From contig CAJARA010000134.1 of the NCBI GenBank assembly GCA_903944295.1, positions 1 through 7,404 of the forward strand: a DNA stretch of 7,404 nucleotides, in the 5' to 3' direction. The notes beneath the pieces are model-generated. The model searched no databases. It had not been told where the DNA came from and saw nothing but the letters and a program-made list of their open reading frames with translations. Position numbers and translations under genes: made by a program. Source of the DNA: an uncultured Chloroflexota bacterium. Its GTDB lineage: Bacteria > Chloroflexota > Limnocylindria > Limnocylindrales > Limnocylindraceae. Positions 1-6,414 of this stretch are shown piece after piece (the first letter of the stretch is position 1; each line of letters starts with the position of its first letter).

Positions 1-1
1 C

Positions 2-874
2 GGATTCCAGCGAGTTGGCGATCAGATCTGGCAGAGCGGCGATGCGCGCGTCCGCGGATTCCTGATCGGCGCAACGGCTGGGCGCACCACGCTCGCCGGC
101 GAAGGGTTGCAGCATGATGATGGTCACTCGCAGCTGATCGCTCACGCCATGCCGCACGTCGCCGCATACGATCCGTCCTTCGCGTACGAGATGGCGGCGC
201 TGGTCCGCAAGGGGATCGAGCGAATGCACGAGCGCGGCGAAGATATCGTCTACTACCTGACCATCTACAACGAGAATCAGGTGCAGCCGCAGCTCCCAGT
301 CGGTGCGTCGGTCGGCGAGGGGATCCATCGCGGCCTCTACAAGTTTGCCGAAGCGGATGCGGCATCAAGCGGACCGCGTGTCCGACTCTTCGGCTCCGGC
401 GCAATCATGGGCGAGGTGCTGAAGGCGCGCGACCTGCTCCGTGAGCGATTCGGTGTGCGCGCCGAGATCTGGTCCGCAACCTCCTATTCAGAGCTGCGAC
501 GTGAGGCGCTCGTTGTTGAACGCTGGAATCGCCGCCACCCAGAGGCGACGCCGCGCAAGGCCTGGCTGCAGGAGCAGCTTGGTGATGACAGCGCACCGAT
601 TGTTGCCGCAAGCGACTGGATGACCGCCATTCCAGACCTCGTTGCCCCGTGGATCAACGTTCCGTATCTGGTACTCGGTACCGATGGCTTCGGCTTAAGC
701 GACACGCGCGAGGCGCTACGTGACTTCTTCTCGGTTGACTCCACGCACATTGCAGCGGCTGCGATGGTTGCACTCGCACGAAGTGGCGAGCGAACTCAAC
801 GCGATGCGGCGGCGGCGATCAAGGAGCTCGGCATCGATCCAGAGCTACAGCCAGTCTTCGTTTTGGATCGCTGA
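2..874 (+). CDS. aceE: Pyruvate dehydrogenase E1 component, homodimeric type (C-terminal part)
   Basis: This is the 3' part of a gene that begins before the window; the open frame runs from base 2 to TGA at 872-874 and encodes 290 residues of a protein usually near 890-900. The enzyme is the thiamine-diphosphate-dependent E1 that decarboxylates pyruvate and acetylates the lipoyl group of E2 in the cytoplasmic pyruvate dehydrogenase complex. Recognisable AceE signatures are the GEGLQHDDGHS stretch (bases 98-130), YLTIYNENQVQP near 253-288, and the C-terminal VLGTDGFGLSDTREALRDFF block at about 671-730, the part of the C-terminal domain typical of homodimeric E1. A TTG at 107 lies inside the GEGLQHD motif and is not a start. 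No E2 or E3 gene follows; the next gene, an iron permease, starts 24 bp downstream and may share the transcript. Identification is by family motifs and is strong. Confidence 0.95.
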   Translation, partial: GFQRVGDQIWQSGDARVRGFLIGATAGRTTLAGEGLQHDDGHSQLIAHAMPHVAAYDPSFAYEMAALVRKGIERMHERGEDIVYYLTIYNENQVQPQLPVGASVGEGIHRGLYKFAEADAASSGPRVRLFGSGAIMGEVLKARDLLRERFGVRAEIWSATSYSELRREALVVERWNRRHPEATPRKAWLQEQLGDDSAPIVAASDWMTAIPDLVAPWINVPYLVLGTDGFGLSDTREALRDFFSVDSTHIAAAAMVALARSGERTQRDAAAAIKELGIDPELQPVFVLDR

Positions 875-886
875 TAGAGTCAGGGC

Positions 887-892
887 GGAGGT
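887..892 (+). promoter_or_regulatory. Ribosome binding site of the iron permease gene
   Basis: GGAGGT lies 6 bases before the ATG at 899, a near-perfect Shine-Dalgarno match. It fixes the start of the permease and shows that translation is initiated independently of aceE even if the two genes share an mRNA. Confidence 0.8.
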
Positions 893-898
893 GTTGAG

Positions 899-1768
899 AT
901 GGATCATCTAGTCGCTCCATTCACTGGCGGCCTGCTCACCGGACTCCGCGAAGGGGTTGAGGCTGCGCTGATCGTTGGCATCATCGCCGGCTATCTCGTC
1001 AAGATCGGTCGTGCTGATCGCCTCTTCGTCATCTGGGCTGGCGTTGGCCTTGCCGTGCTCACCTCTACCGTGGTTGGGATTGGAATCTTCGTAACGTTTG
1101 GTGCACTTGAAGGTGACGCAGAGAAGATCTTTGAAGCCACGGCCATGCTCTTGGCAAGCGCCGTTGTCACCTGGATGCTCTTCTGGATGCGCCGACAGGC
1201 TGCCTCGATGAGCGGTGAGCTGCGCCAGGGGGTCGATAAGGCACTCGTCTCCGCACCACTCCTCGGACTCGGCGGCCTCGCCTTCACGGCGGTGATCCGA
1301 GAGGGCATTGAGACGTCACTCTTCTTGATCGGACAGGCGGCCGCCGTGGCCACAACCGGTGATGCGGTCTGGGTTGTCCTTGGCGCAATTGCTGGCCTTG
1401 CACTTGCCGTTGGGATCGGAGCCGCAATCTTCAAGTTTGGCGCACGACTCAACCTGCAGCGCTTCTTCAGTTGGACCGGTGCGGCACTGATCATCATCGC
1501 CGCTGGTCTCCTCTCCCATGGAGTGCATGAGCTGATTGAGCTCGGCCTCCTCCCGCCACTTGCGAACGAGGTGTACAACCTGAGTGCTCAGCTCCCAGAT
1601 TCAGAAGGGATCGGACTCTTCCTGCGAGCTGTGGCCGGCTATAGCGCCGCGCCAGAGCTGCTCACACTGCTCGTGCACGTGGCATACCTCTGCGTTGGCC
1701 TCTTCCTCTATCTCCGCCCAGTCGCTCGTCCTCGTGCTGGTGTGACCGCAGTCTCCCGCGAGGGATGA
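899..1768 (+). CDS. efeU: FTR1 family iron permease (EfeU-like)
   Basis: A 289-residue membrane protein of the oxidase-dependent iron transporter (OFeT/FTR1) family, close in length to E. coli EfeU. It is expected to move iron across the cytoplasmic membrane. Two diagnostic REGxE motifs are present: REGVE at residues 17-21 in the first membrane helix and REGIE at 134-138 in the fourth; in this family their acidic residues form the iron path. About seven hydrophobic segments can be drawn (roughly 10-34, 42-68, 78-97, 119-150, 156-180, 189-212, 251-272), and the LLSHGVHEL segment at 204-212 is also typical. The ATG at 899 has a strong ribosome binding site. The partners EfeO (cupredoxin/imelysin) and EfeB (DyP peroxidase) are absent here. 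The gene's TGA overlaps the ATG of the following ABC ATPase (ATGA), so the two are probably translationally coupled. The family call is secure; the iron substrate follows from family knowledge. Confidence 0.92.
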   Translation: MDHLVAPFTGGLLTGLREGVEAALIVGIIAGYLVKIGRADRLFVIWAGVGLAVLTSTVVGIGIFVTFGALEGDAEKIFEATAMLLASAVVTWMLFWMRRQAASMSGELRQGVDKALVSAPLLGLGGLAFTAVIREGIETSLFLIGQAAAVATTGDAVWVVLGAIAGLALAVGIGAAIFKFGARLNLQRFFSWTGAALIIIAAGLLSHGVHELIELGLLPPLANEVYNLSAQLPDSEGIGLFLRAVAGYSAAPELLTLLVHVAYLCVGLFLYLRPVARPRAGVTAVSREG

Positions 1769-2529
1769 GCGCGGGACGCCCACTAGCGATTCACGCGCAA
1801 GGAGTTCGCGTTGCGCGCGGTGAGCGCGAGGTGCTGTGCGGACTTGACCTCTCGCTCGCCGAAGGCGAGTCGCTCGCAATCATCGGCGCAAATGGGAGCG
1901 GGAAGAGCACCCTCCTCTCACTCATCGCTGGGCTTCTCCCTCATGATGCTGGAGCACTACGCATCTTTGATGCCCCCCCTCACGCTGGCCGTAGCGACGT
2001 TGCGATCGCCTTCCAGGACGCCCGTCTAATGACGTGGCGCAGCGCTCTGCGCAACGTCACCCTGCCACTTGAGGTTGGTGAAGGGCGGCGTAGCGCTGTG
2101 TCCGCCTCAGTGCGCTCTGAGGGAGAGGCGGCGCTCGCACGCGTTGGTGCGGCGGAGGTTGCCGATCGCAGCCCAGCTGAGCTTTCGGGCGGCGAGCGAC
2201 AGCGCGTTGCACTTGCGCGCGCGCTGGTCCGCCAGCCACGGTTGATCCTCCTGGATGAGCCGTTCAGCGCACTCGATGCGTTGACCCGTGACCGACTCAA
2301 CGAAGAGCTCCCCGAGATGGTCGGCAGTGCAAGCGTGCTTCTGGTAACTCACGACATGGAAGAGGCGCTCCTTGTGGCCGATCGGGTGGTGGTGCTCGGC
2401 AGTGCTGGCGCAATCGTTGCTGAGACGCCTGGGCTGCGCGGACTACCTGCAGCGCAGCGTCGCGCGGCACTTAGCGCCGGAGCTGGCATCGCGAGCCAGC
2501 AGGCGCTGCGCGAGGCCCTCCGTGCTTAG
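1765..2529 (+). CDS. ABC transporter ATP-binding protein, NitT/TauT/SsuB type
   Basis: A 254-residue cytoplasmic ATPase that powers the importer formed with the next two genes. All ABC motifs are intact and in order: Walker A GANGSGKST at residues 41-49, Q-loop glutamine at 84, signature LSGGERQ at 140-146, Walker B LILLDE at 160-165 followed by the D-loop SALD, and the H-loop histidine at 196. The FQDARLMTW Q-loop and THDMEEAL H-loop are characteristic of the nitrate/sulfonate/taurine (SsuB, TauB) subfamily, and the length matches. The ATG at 1765 overlaps the stop of the upstream iron permease gene by four bases; the GAGGG just before it is too close to act as a normal ribosome binding site, so coupled re-initiation is likely. 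The ATPase sequence does not reveal the transported substrate. Confidence 0.93.
   Translation: MSAGRPLAIHAQGVRVARGEREVLCGLDLSLAEGESLAIIGANGSGKSTLLSLIAGLLPHDAGALRIFDAPPHAGRSDVAIAFQDARLMTWRSALRNVTLPLEVGEGRRSAVSASVRSEGEAALARVGAAEVADRSPAELSGGERQRVALARALVRQPRLILLDEPFSALDALTRDRLNEELPEMVGSASVLLVTHDMEEALLVADRVVVLGSAGAIVAETPGLRGLPAAQRRAALSAGAGIASQQALREALRA
2512..2515 (+). promoter_or_regulatory. Candidate ribosome binding site that favours a GTG start at 2522
   Basis: GAGG inside the end of the ATPase gene lies 6 bases before the in-frame GTG at 2522. The competing ATG at 2534 has no purine-rich site at usable distance. This is the only sequence evidence separating the two starts, and it is modest because only four bases match. 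Confidence 0.4.
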
Positions 2530-3283
2530 CGCCATGCGTCGCACCGCGGCTGCGCCGCTCGCATTAGCGATCCTGCTTCTCGTTACCTGGGAGGTTGCGG
2601 TTCGCATCTTCGCAGTTCCCGCCTTCCTCTTGCCGCCCCCCTCCGCTGTTGCCGCACGCTTCGCCACCGCCTGGTCAGACGGCACGATGCTGCGCCATCT
2701 ACTTCCAACGGTGGGCGAACTGCTGCTCGGCGGAATCATCGGCGGCGCCGCTGGTCTCTTGATCGGTGTGAGTCTTGGACTCTCCGGTGCTGCGCGTCGT
2801 ATCGCGAGTCCATACCTTGTGGTGGCACAGTCAACGCCGATCCTTGCACTCGGCCCCCTCCTGGTCCTCTGGTTTGGCCCTGGCCCCGCCGCCAAGGTGG
2901 CGATCTGCGCGCTGATCACGCTCTTCCCGCTCGCGATCGCCACACTTGTTGCGGTTCGAGATGCGGACGCTGGGCTACTTGAGTTGATGCGATCGCTCGG
3001 CGCTACGCCGCGAGAGCGACTCCTTCTGGTGCGTCTCCCGAGTGCACGCAACGGCATCTTCGCCGGCGCACGAGTGGCCGCAACGCTTGCCGTTGTCGGC
3101 GTGATTGTGGGGGAGTGGCTTGGCGGGACCGCGGGGCTGGGCATCCTTCTCAATCTTGCGCGCGGATCGCTGTTTGATACGCCGCTCCTTTTCGCTGCAC
3201 TCCTGCAGATCGCAATTCTTGGTGTTAGCGCGTACGGGCTTGTGCTTTTTGTAGAACGGCTAACATCAAGGTTGACGCGGTAA
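2522..3283 (+). CDS. ABC transporter permease, NitT/TauT/SsuC type
   Basis: An integral membrane subunit of the importer, 253 residues from the GTG at 2522 or 249 from the ATG at 2534. GTG 2522 is preferred because a GAGG site stands 6 bases upstream; with it the gene overlaps the ATPase stop by 8 bp. The open frame extends further upstream inside the ATPase gene, but that part reads as non-membrane, arginine-rich sequence and is rejected. Counting from the ATG, the first helix spans about residues 8-26 and is followed by LPPPSAVAARF, a hallmark of SsuC/TauC/ThiX-like permeases. The cytoplasmic EAA-type loop that docks on the ATPase is LMRSLGATPRERLLLVRLP (bases about 2983-3039), ending with the usual Leu-Pro. 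The downstream VGVIVGEWLGGTAGLG block is also typical. Family assignment is firm; cargo is unknown. Confidence 0.9.
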   Translation: MLSAMRRTAAAPLALAILLLVTWEVAVRIFAVPAFLLPPPSAVAARFATAWSDGTMLRHLLPTVGELLLGGIIGGAAGLLIGVSLGLSGAARRIASPYLVVAQSTPILALGPLLVLWFGPGPAAKVAICALITLFPLAIATLVAVRDADAGLLELMRSLGATPRERLLLVRLPSARNGIFAGARVAATLAVVGVIVGEWLGGTAGLGILLNLARGSLFDTPLLFAALLQIAILGVSAYGLVLFVERLTSRLTR

Positions 3284-3306
3284 CACTCGTAGCCGCGCGC
3301 TGTACG

Positions 3307-3312
3307 AAGGAG
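3307..3312 (+). promoter_or_regulatory. Ribosome binding site of the substrate-binding lipoprotein gene
   Basis: AAGGAG, continuing as AAGGAGAG, lies 8 bases before the ATG at 3321 in the 37-bp gap after the permease. It is the best Shine-Dalgarno match in the importer operon, consistent with the usual need for more binding protein than membrane subunits. Confidence 0.8.
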
Positions 3313-3320
3313 AGAAGCTG

Positions 3321-4364
3321 ATGTTGCCTCGTAAAAATCTCCGCAGCTTCCGCGCAGGCGCGCTCTTGCTACTTTCCGCCACGCTCCTCTCTGCGTGTGG
3401 TGGTTCAGCCTCTTCTTCGGCAATACCAACGCAAGGAGTGGAGCGGACAGCGCTCAGCGTTGGACTCGGCTACATCCCAGGGGTGCAGTTCTCGCCCTTC
3501 TATCTGGCGCAGCAGAGTGGCGCATATGAGGCGGCTGGACTCGATGTGACGCTGCAGAACCAGATCGACCCAGATCTGATTAGCTTGGTGGGGAGTGGAG
3601 CGGTTGATATTGCGCTCGCCGACGGGACGAGCGTGATCCCTGCCGTGTGGAGTGGCATCCCGATCCGCTACATCACCACCATCTACGGGGTTCTGCCGAA
3701 TGTGGTGATCGCGCGAGCCGATGCAGGGATTACCACGCCTAGCGACCTTGCTGGACGTGCAGTTGGAACGCCAGGACAGTACGGATCTGGTTACTTGACC
3801 CTACTTGGAATCCTCCGCGACGCAGGTCTTGAAGAGTCTGACATTGAGCTTGAACTCTATCCAGACTTTGGGCAGGCGCAGGCGCTCATCGGAGGGCAGG
3901 TAGATGCGGTGACTGGATACGCTAACAATGACCTGCTGATCGCAGAAGCGGCTGGCCTTGACCTCAGTGTCTTCTATGCGTCTGCCGCCGCTCCCTTCGC
4001 CGGACCTGGGTTGATCAGTTCACCAGAAACAATTAGTGCGAAGCGCGAGGCGATTCGCGCCTTCATCCGTGTAACCCTTGACGCCATGGAGCAGATTGCC
4101 GCGAATCCTCAGCTCGGCCTTGATGCCGCTGCGGCAGTGGTTCCTGAGGTTGTCGCCGATGCGGAGACGAGCGCTCGCTCGCTCGCAGTCATGAAGGCAA
4201 CGATCGCAGTATGGAGTGGCGAAGTGCAGAAGGCACGGGGACTCGGAGCGATCGACCGCGAAGGGTGGGCAGTCTCAAACTCCTTCCTTGGGAGCGTCTC
4301 AGATCAGGGTGGAAATCCGAGCGTCACGGTTGACGATCTGATTGACGAGTCGCTCCTCCCATAG
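3321..4364 (+). CDS. ABC transporter substrate-binding lipoprotein, NMT1/THI5-like (SsuA/TauA superfamily)
   Basis: A 347-residue extracytoplasmic binding protein that would deliver cargo to the permease/ATPase pair upstream. Residues 1-26 form a lipoprotein signal: basic RKNLRSFR start, hydrophobic core AGALLLLSATLL, and lipobox LSAC with Cys26 as the lipidation site, followed by a GGSASSS linker. The mature part opens with LSVGLGYIPGVQFSPFYLA (45-63), the usual first strand and ligand-facing loop of NMT1/THI5-like proteins; further family blocks are the LVGSGAVDIALADG region (89-102), TPSDLAGRAVGTPGQYGSGY (139-158) and GGQVDAVTGYANND. From memory these blocks most resemble binding proteins assigned to riboflavin (RibY) or thiamine-pyrimidine uptake, more than taurine or sulfonate; this is inference. 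The CCCFC motif of THI5 pyrimidine synthase is absent, so an enzyme role is unlikely. The gene ends 19 bp from the convergent minus-strand block. Confidence 0.88.
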   Translation: MLPRKNLRSFRAGALLLLSATLLSACGGSASSSAIPTQGVERTALSVGLGYIPGVQFSPFYLAQQSGAYEAAGLDVTLQNQIDPDLISLVGSGAVDIALADGTSVIPAVWSGIPIRYITTIYGVLPNVVIARADAGITTPSDLAGRAVGTPGQYGSGYLTLLGILRDAGLEESDIELELYPDFGQAQALIGGQVDAVTGYANNDLLIAEAAGLDLSVFYASAAAPFAGPGLISSPETISAKREAIRAFIRVTLDAMEQIAANPQLGLDAAAAVVPEVVADAETSARSLAVMKATIAVWSGEVQKARGLGAIDREGWAVSNSFLGSVSDQGGNPSVTVDDLIDESLLP

Positions 4365-4368
4365 GAGG
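4355..4368. repeat. Short inverted repeat at the convergent gene junction
   Basis: CCTCC and GGAGG flank a 4-base loop and overlap the TAG stop of the binding-protein gene (4362-4364). It is followed at 4381-4390 by the perfect palindrome GATCTAGATC, which contains the stop of the minus-strand SCO1664-family gene. Neither arm is followed by a T-run on either strand, so a Rho-independent terminator is not supported. It may be a weak stem between two converging transcripts or chance. Confidence 0.25.
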
Positions 4369-4383
4369 GCGTCGGGAGTAGAT

Positions 4384-5157
4384 CTAGATCAGCGGCCAGG
4401 GGAGCGGCGGCCAATCGGGCGAAGGCTCAGGGAAGGTGCCGCGGTCCAGCAACTCCTCAGCGCGCGCGCGAAGCGCGTCACGCTCTTCGGCGCTGATCAG
4501 TGCTGTGAGGCGTTCGTTCAGTCCGCCGGGTTCGTTGCTGGCGAGTGCCGCCGTGGCAGCACGCAGCGCGCTGAGCTCTGACTCGTTGAGTGGCTCACTG
4601 CGCCACTCCCAGAGCACGGTGCGAAGCTTCGGTTCGGTTGAGAAGGTGACGCCATGGTCAACGCCGAGGTAGCGTTCTGCGCTGATCGGGAGGAGATGCC
4701 CCGCCTTGCGGTCACCGTTATTCACGATTGCGTCAAAGAGTGCGATCGGACGAAGTGATGGATCTGCGGCGTTCACCGCCGCAATCGCAACCTCCACGCC
4801 AAGGTGCTCAATCCAGAGTTGGACGGCGCCCTCGCCAGCTGGCCCATCGCGAAGGATCGTTGGTGGGACAACGCGCAGGCCGAGCGCTTCGCTCACCTCG
4901 AAGGCGGCAACCTCGCGTCCAGCAAGCGTCCCTTCAGGAAAGTCCCAGAGCGGTCGCTCGCCGCGGATCGGCTTGTAGATCACCTGCAGCGCAGGCTCAA
5001 CACCTTCAAGTTCACAGAGGAAGGTGGCGTTGCTGGCGTCGGTGAGCCGGCCGATCGGGTGAAGCCCGTTCGCGTTCCGCATCGCAGCGAGCGCATCGCT
5101 CGTGCTGATTGCACCACCTGGGATCGGCAGCTGCTCCACCGCGTTCGAGGAGGCCAC
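4384..5157 (-). CDS. SCO1664 family protein, phosphatidylinositol-kinase-like
   Basis: A 257-residue predicted cytoplasmic protein of the SCO1664 family, distantly related to phosphatidylinositol 3/4-kinases. No substrate is established. Visible blocks in order are: a glycine-poor nucleotide loop NATFLCEL at 43-50; IYKPIRGERPLWDFPEGTLAGRE at 60-82, where Lys62 would be the ATP-binding lysine and Glu82 its partner; VPPTILRDGPAGEGAVQLW at 97-115; the catalytic-loop equivalent FDAIVNNGDRKAGHLL at 141-156; and the metal-binding equivalent GVDHGVTF at 165-172. The C-terminus ends in a proline/tryptophan-rich PDWPPLPWP tail, common in the family. The GTG start at 5155-5157 lies 8 bp beyond the DUF3090 stop and has no clear ribosome binding site, so coupling to the upstream gene is likely. 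It is last in the phosphofructokinase/phosphomutase/DUF3090 operon. Family identity is strong; kinase activity is inferred from motifs. Confidence 0.9.
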   Translation of the reverse strand: MASSNAVEQLPIPGGAISTSDALAAMRNANGLHPIGRLTDASNATFLCELEGVEPALQVIYKPIRGERPLWDFPEGTLAGREVAAFEVSEALGLRVVPPTILRDGPAGEGAVQLWIEHLGVEVAIAAVNAADPSLRPIALFDAIVNNGDRKAGHLLPISAERYLGVDHGVTFSTEPKLRTVLWEWRSEPLNESELSALRAATAALASNEPGGLNERLTALISAEERDALRARAEELLDRGTFPEPSPDWPPLPWPLI

Positions 5158-5165
5158 GGAGCGCG

Positions 5166-5729
5166 CTAGTTCAGGTAGGCGGCCTTGCGAGCACAGCGAT
5201 GCCCGGTGGCCTCAAGTGGTACGCCACAGTTTGGGCAGGGTGGGCGACCGGCGGCGGCGAGTTGCAGCGACTGTTCAGCAAAGGCGAGGGCCGCGGCAAC
5301 GGTGAGTGAGACGCGCAGAACGTCTGGACCGTCTGGCGCATCGTTGATTGGCGGCGGCGCGTCTGACGCCTCCTCCTCACTCATGTCGTCACGGAACTCA
5401 AGGATCAGACGGCTCACGGATGGATCCCAGGCGAGGGCGATCGTGCCAACGCGGAAGGCGGGATCAACGGGCTCGCTAAGACGTGGCTGGGTGAGCGCGA
5501 GCGGCGAATCGGCCGCGGGGATCTTGAGTGCCGCAGAGCCCTCACCGAGATCTTTCAGCATCTCAGCGATACGTCGTGCAAGGATCGCCACCTGGGTCTT
5601 CTCAACCACCACCGTTGTGGCTCGGCCACCACCGATCGCCTGGAGGTGGAAGACGCGCTTCCCGGGTTCGCCAAGCGTGCCTGCAATGAAGCGATCCGGC
5701 GGGTCAAAGGTGAGAATCCTGCGCGCCAT
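5166..5729 (-). CDS. DUF3090 family protein with C-terminal zinc-ribbon-like motif
   Basis: A 187-residue protein of the DUF3090 family; its function is unknown. The N-terminus reads MARRILTFDPPDRFIAGTLG, followed by a predicted beta-rich region with VFHLQAIGGGRATTVVVEK (26-44). The middle holds FRVGTIALAWDP (92-103) and LILEFRD (108-114), then an acidic, proline-rich stretch at 114-136 that is probably disordered. The C-terminus has LRVSLTVAAALAFAEQSL and the conserved PPCPNCG-x7-HRC motif, in which Cys165, Cys168, His177 and Cys179 form a plausible zinc site. The ATG at 5727-5729 overlaps the stop of the phosphomutase gene by one base (TAATG), and GGAG on the same strand (complement of 5737-5740) is 7 bases upstream, which fixes the start. 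Conserved pairing with the two flanking genes suggests all three act together; possibly as a scaffold or regulatory partner, but that is inference. Confidence 0.9.
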   Translation of the reverse strand: MARRILTFDPPDRFIAGTLGEPGKRVFHLQAIGGGRATTVVVEKTQVAILARRIAEMLKDLGEGSAALKIPAADSPLALTQPRLSEPVDPAFRVGTIALAWDPSVSRLILEFRDDMSEEEASDAPPPINDAPDGPDVLRVSLTVAAALAFAEQSLQLAAAGRPPCPNCGVPLEATGHRCARKAAYLN

Positions 5730-6412
5730 TAGTTGTCTCCGCGGAGTCGACCAAAGAGCGAGCGGCGCTTCTCCTTTGGAGCGAAGAGCGACTCAATGCC
5801 AGCGGCTGATTCATTGAGTCGAAGGATTGTTGGGCGCTCGGAACCGAAACGGATCACGGTGATGCTGGCAGGATCAATCGCGATCCGCTGGAAAAGATCG
5901 AGTGGTGCACCTGTTGCCTCAGAGACGATCGCCTTGATGATGTCGCCGTGACTTGCGGCAAGCCAAACATCATCGTCCTTGAAGCGGGCATCCCATTCGC
6001 GGATCGCCTCAGTTGCACGCGTCGCCGCAGCGCGGAGAGACTCGCCGTCGGGGAACTGCATTGCGGAGGGTTGGCGCTGCACGGTGGACCAGAGCGGATC
6101 TTTCGCCAAGACCTTCAGCTCCTTCCCGGTCCACTTCCCGTAGTTCACTTCGGTGATTCGCTCCTCAATCTCAACGGAGGGTCGCGCTGAGACGCTGGTG
6201 CCGCGCGTGGAGCGGATCGCCTCAACCGTCTCAAGGCAGCGCTGCATTGGAGAGCTAATGATCCCAGCGAGTGGAATGCTGGAGAGGCGCTCCCCAAGCG
6301 CCTTCGCCTCGCGGACCCCCTGTGCACTCAGCGGGATGCCCACTTTGCGGCCGCTAAGGAGACTCCCCGTCTCCGCGGTGCGTGCATGGCGGACCAGGAT
6401 GAGGGTCGCCAC
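5729..6412 (-). CDS. MSMEG_4193 family putative phosphomutase (histidine phosphatase superfamily)
   Basis: A 227-residue cytoplasmic protein of the phosphoglycerate-mutase-like histidine phosphatase superfamily, best matched to the MSMEG_4193 family. The phosphohistidine motif is LVRHART at residues 6-12, with His9 the expected phospho-acceptor; the usual RHG is RHA here, a substitution also tolerated in SixA-like members. Other catalytic elements are present: SSPMQRCLET at 53-62 with Arg58, the acid-containing ITEVNYGKWTG at 86-96 with Glu88, FPDGES at 120-125, and SHGD at 154-157 with the second histidine, His155. A basic tail (KEKRRSLFGRLRG) closes the protein. The start is GTG at 6410-6412, only 2 bp after the phosphofructokinase TGA, with no clear ribosome binding site, implying coupling. 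The substrate is unknown; the phosphomutase label in this family rests on the adjacent kinase-like gene, so a phosphatase role is equally possible. Confidence 0.9.
   Translation of the reverse strand: MATLILVRHARTAETGSLLSGRKVGIPLSAQGVREAKALGERLSSIPLAGIISSPMQRCLETVEAIRSTRGTSVSARPSVEIEERITEVNYGKWTGKELKVLAKDPLWSTVQRQPSAMQFPDGESLRAAATRATEAIREWDARFKDDDVWLAASHGDIIKAIVSEATGAPLDLFQRIAIDPASITVIRFGSERPTILRLNESAAGIESLFAPKEKRRSLFGRLRGDN
5737..5740 (-). promoter_or_regulatory. Ribosome binding site of the DUF3090 gene
   Basis: GGAG on the minus strand lies inside the end of the phosphomutase gene, 7 bases before the ATG at 5729. Together with the TAATG stop-start overlap it supports this start and tight translational linkage. 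Confidence 0.6.
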
Positions 6413-6414
6413 GA

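Noticed and set aside
107..109. TTG as a start codon for a short pyruvate dehydrogenase-like protein
   Set aside because: Conserved AceE sequence (GATAGRTTLAGEG) continues in frame upstream to the window edge, so this is an internal leucine codon of a truncated gene.
875..898. A promoter or riboswitch before the iron permease gene
   Set aside because: The gap is only 24 bp and is mostly occupied by the ribosome binding site; there is no room for a riboswitch, and no -35/-10 pair could be recognised in the coding sequence just upstream.
991..1578. A 195-codon minus-strand open frame inside the iron permease gene
   Set aside because: It is antisense to a protein with intact REGxE motifs, has low-complexity Ser/Ala/Pro/Arg composition, and shows no recognisable domain.
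1973..1979. A run of seven C in the ATPase gene (and a similar run at 6917-6923 in the phosphofructokinase gene) as possible frameshift sites
   Set aside because: Both reading frames continue intact with conserved motifs on each side, so neither a sequencing error nor programmed slippage is needed.
2372..2533. An upstream extension of the permease reading frame into the ATPase gene
   Set aside because: The extra residues are an out-of-frame reading of the ATPase Walker B/H-loop region, lack membrane character, and would give an overlap of over 150 bp.
2443..3429. A 328-codon open frame on the minus strand across the permease and the start of the binding-protein gene
   Set aside because: It lies antisense to clear ABC transporter genes, its translation is rich in Arg, Ser, Ala and Pro without any family motif, and it has no plausible context. 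It is a product of GC-rich codon bias on the other strand.
5185..5817. A 210-codon plus-strand open frame across DUF3090 and the end of the phosphomutase gene
   Set aside because: It runs antisense across two well-supported overlapping genes, with Arg/Ser/Ala-rich sequence typical of a shadow frame.
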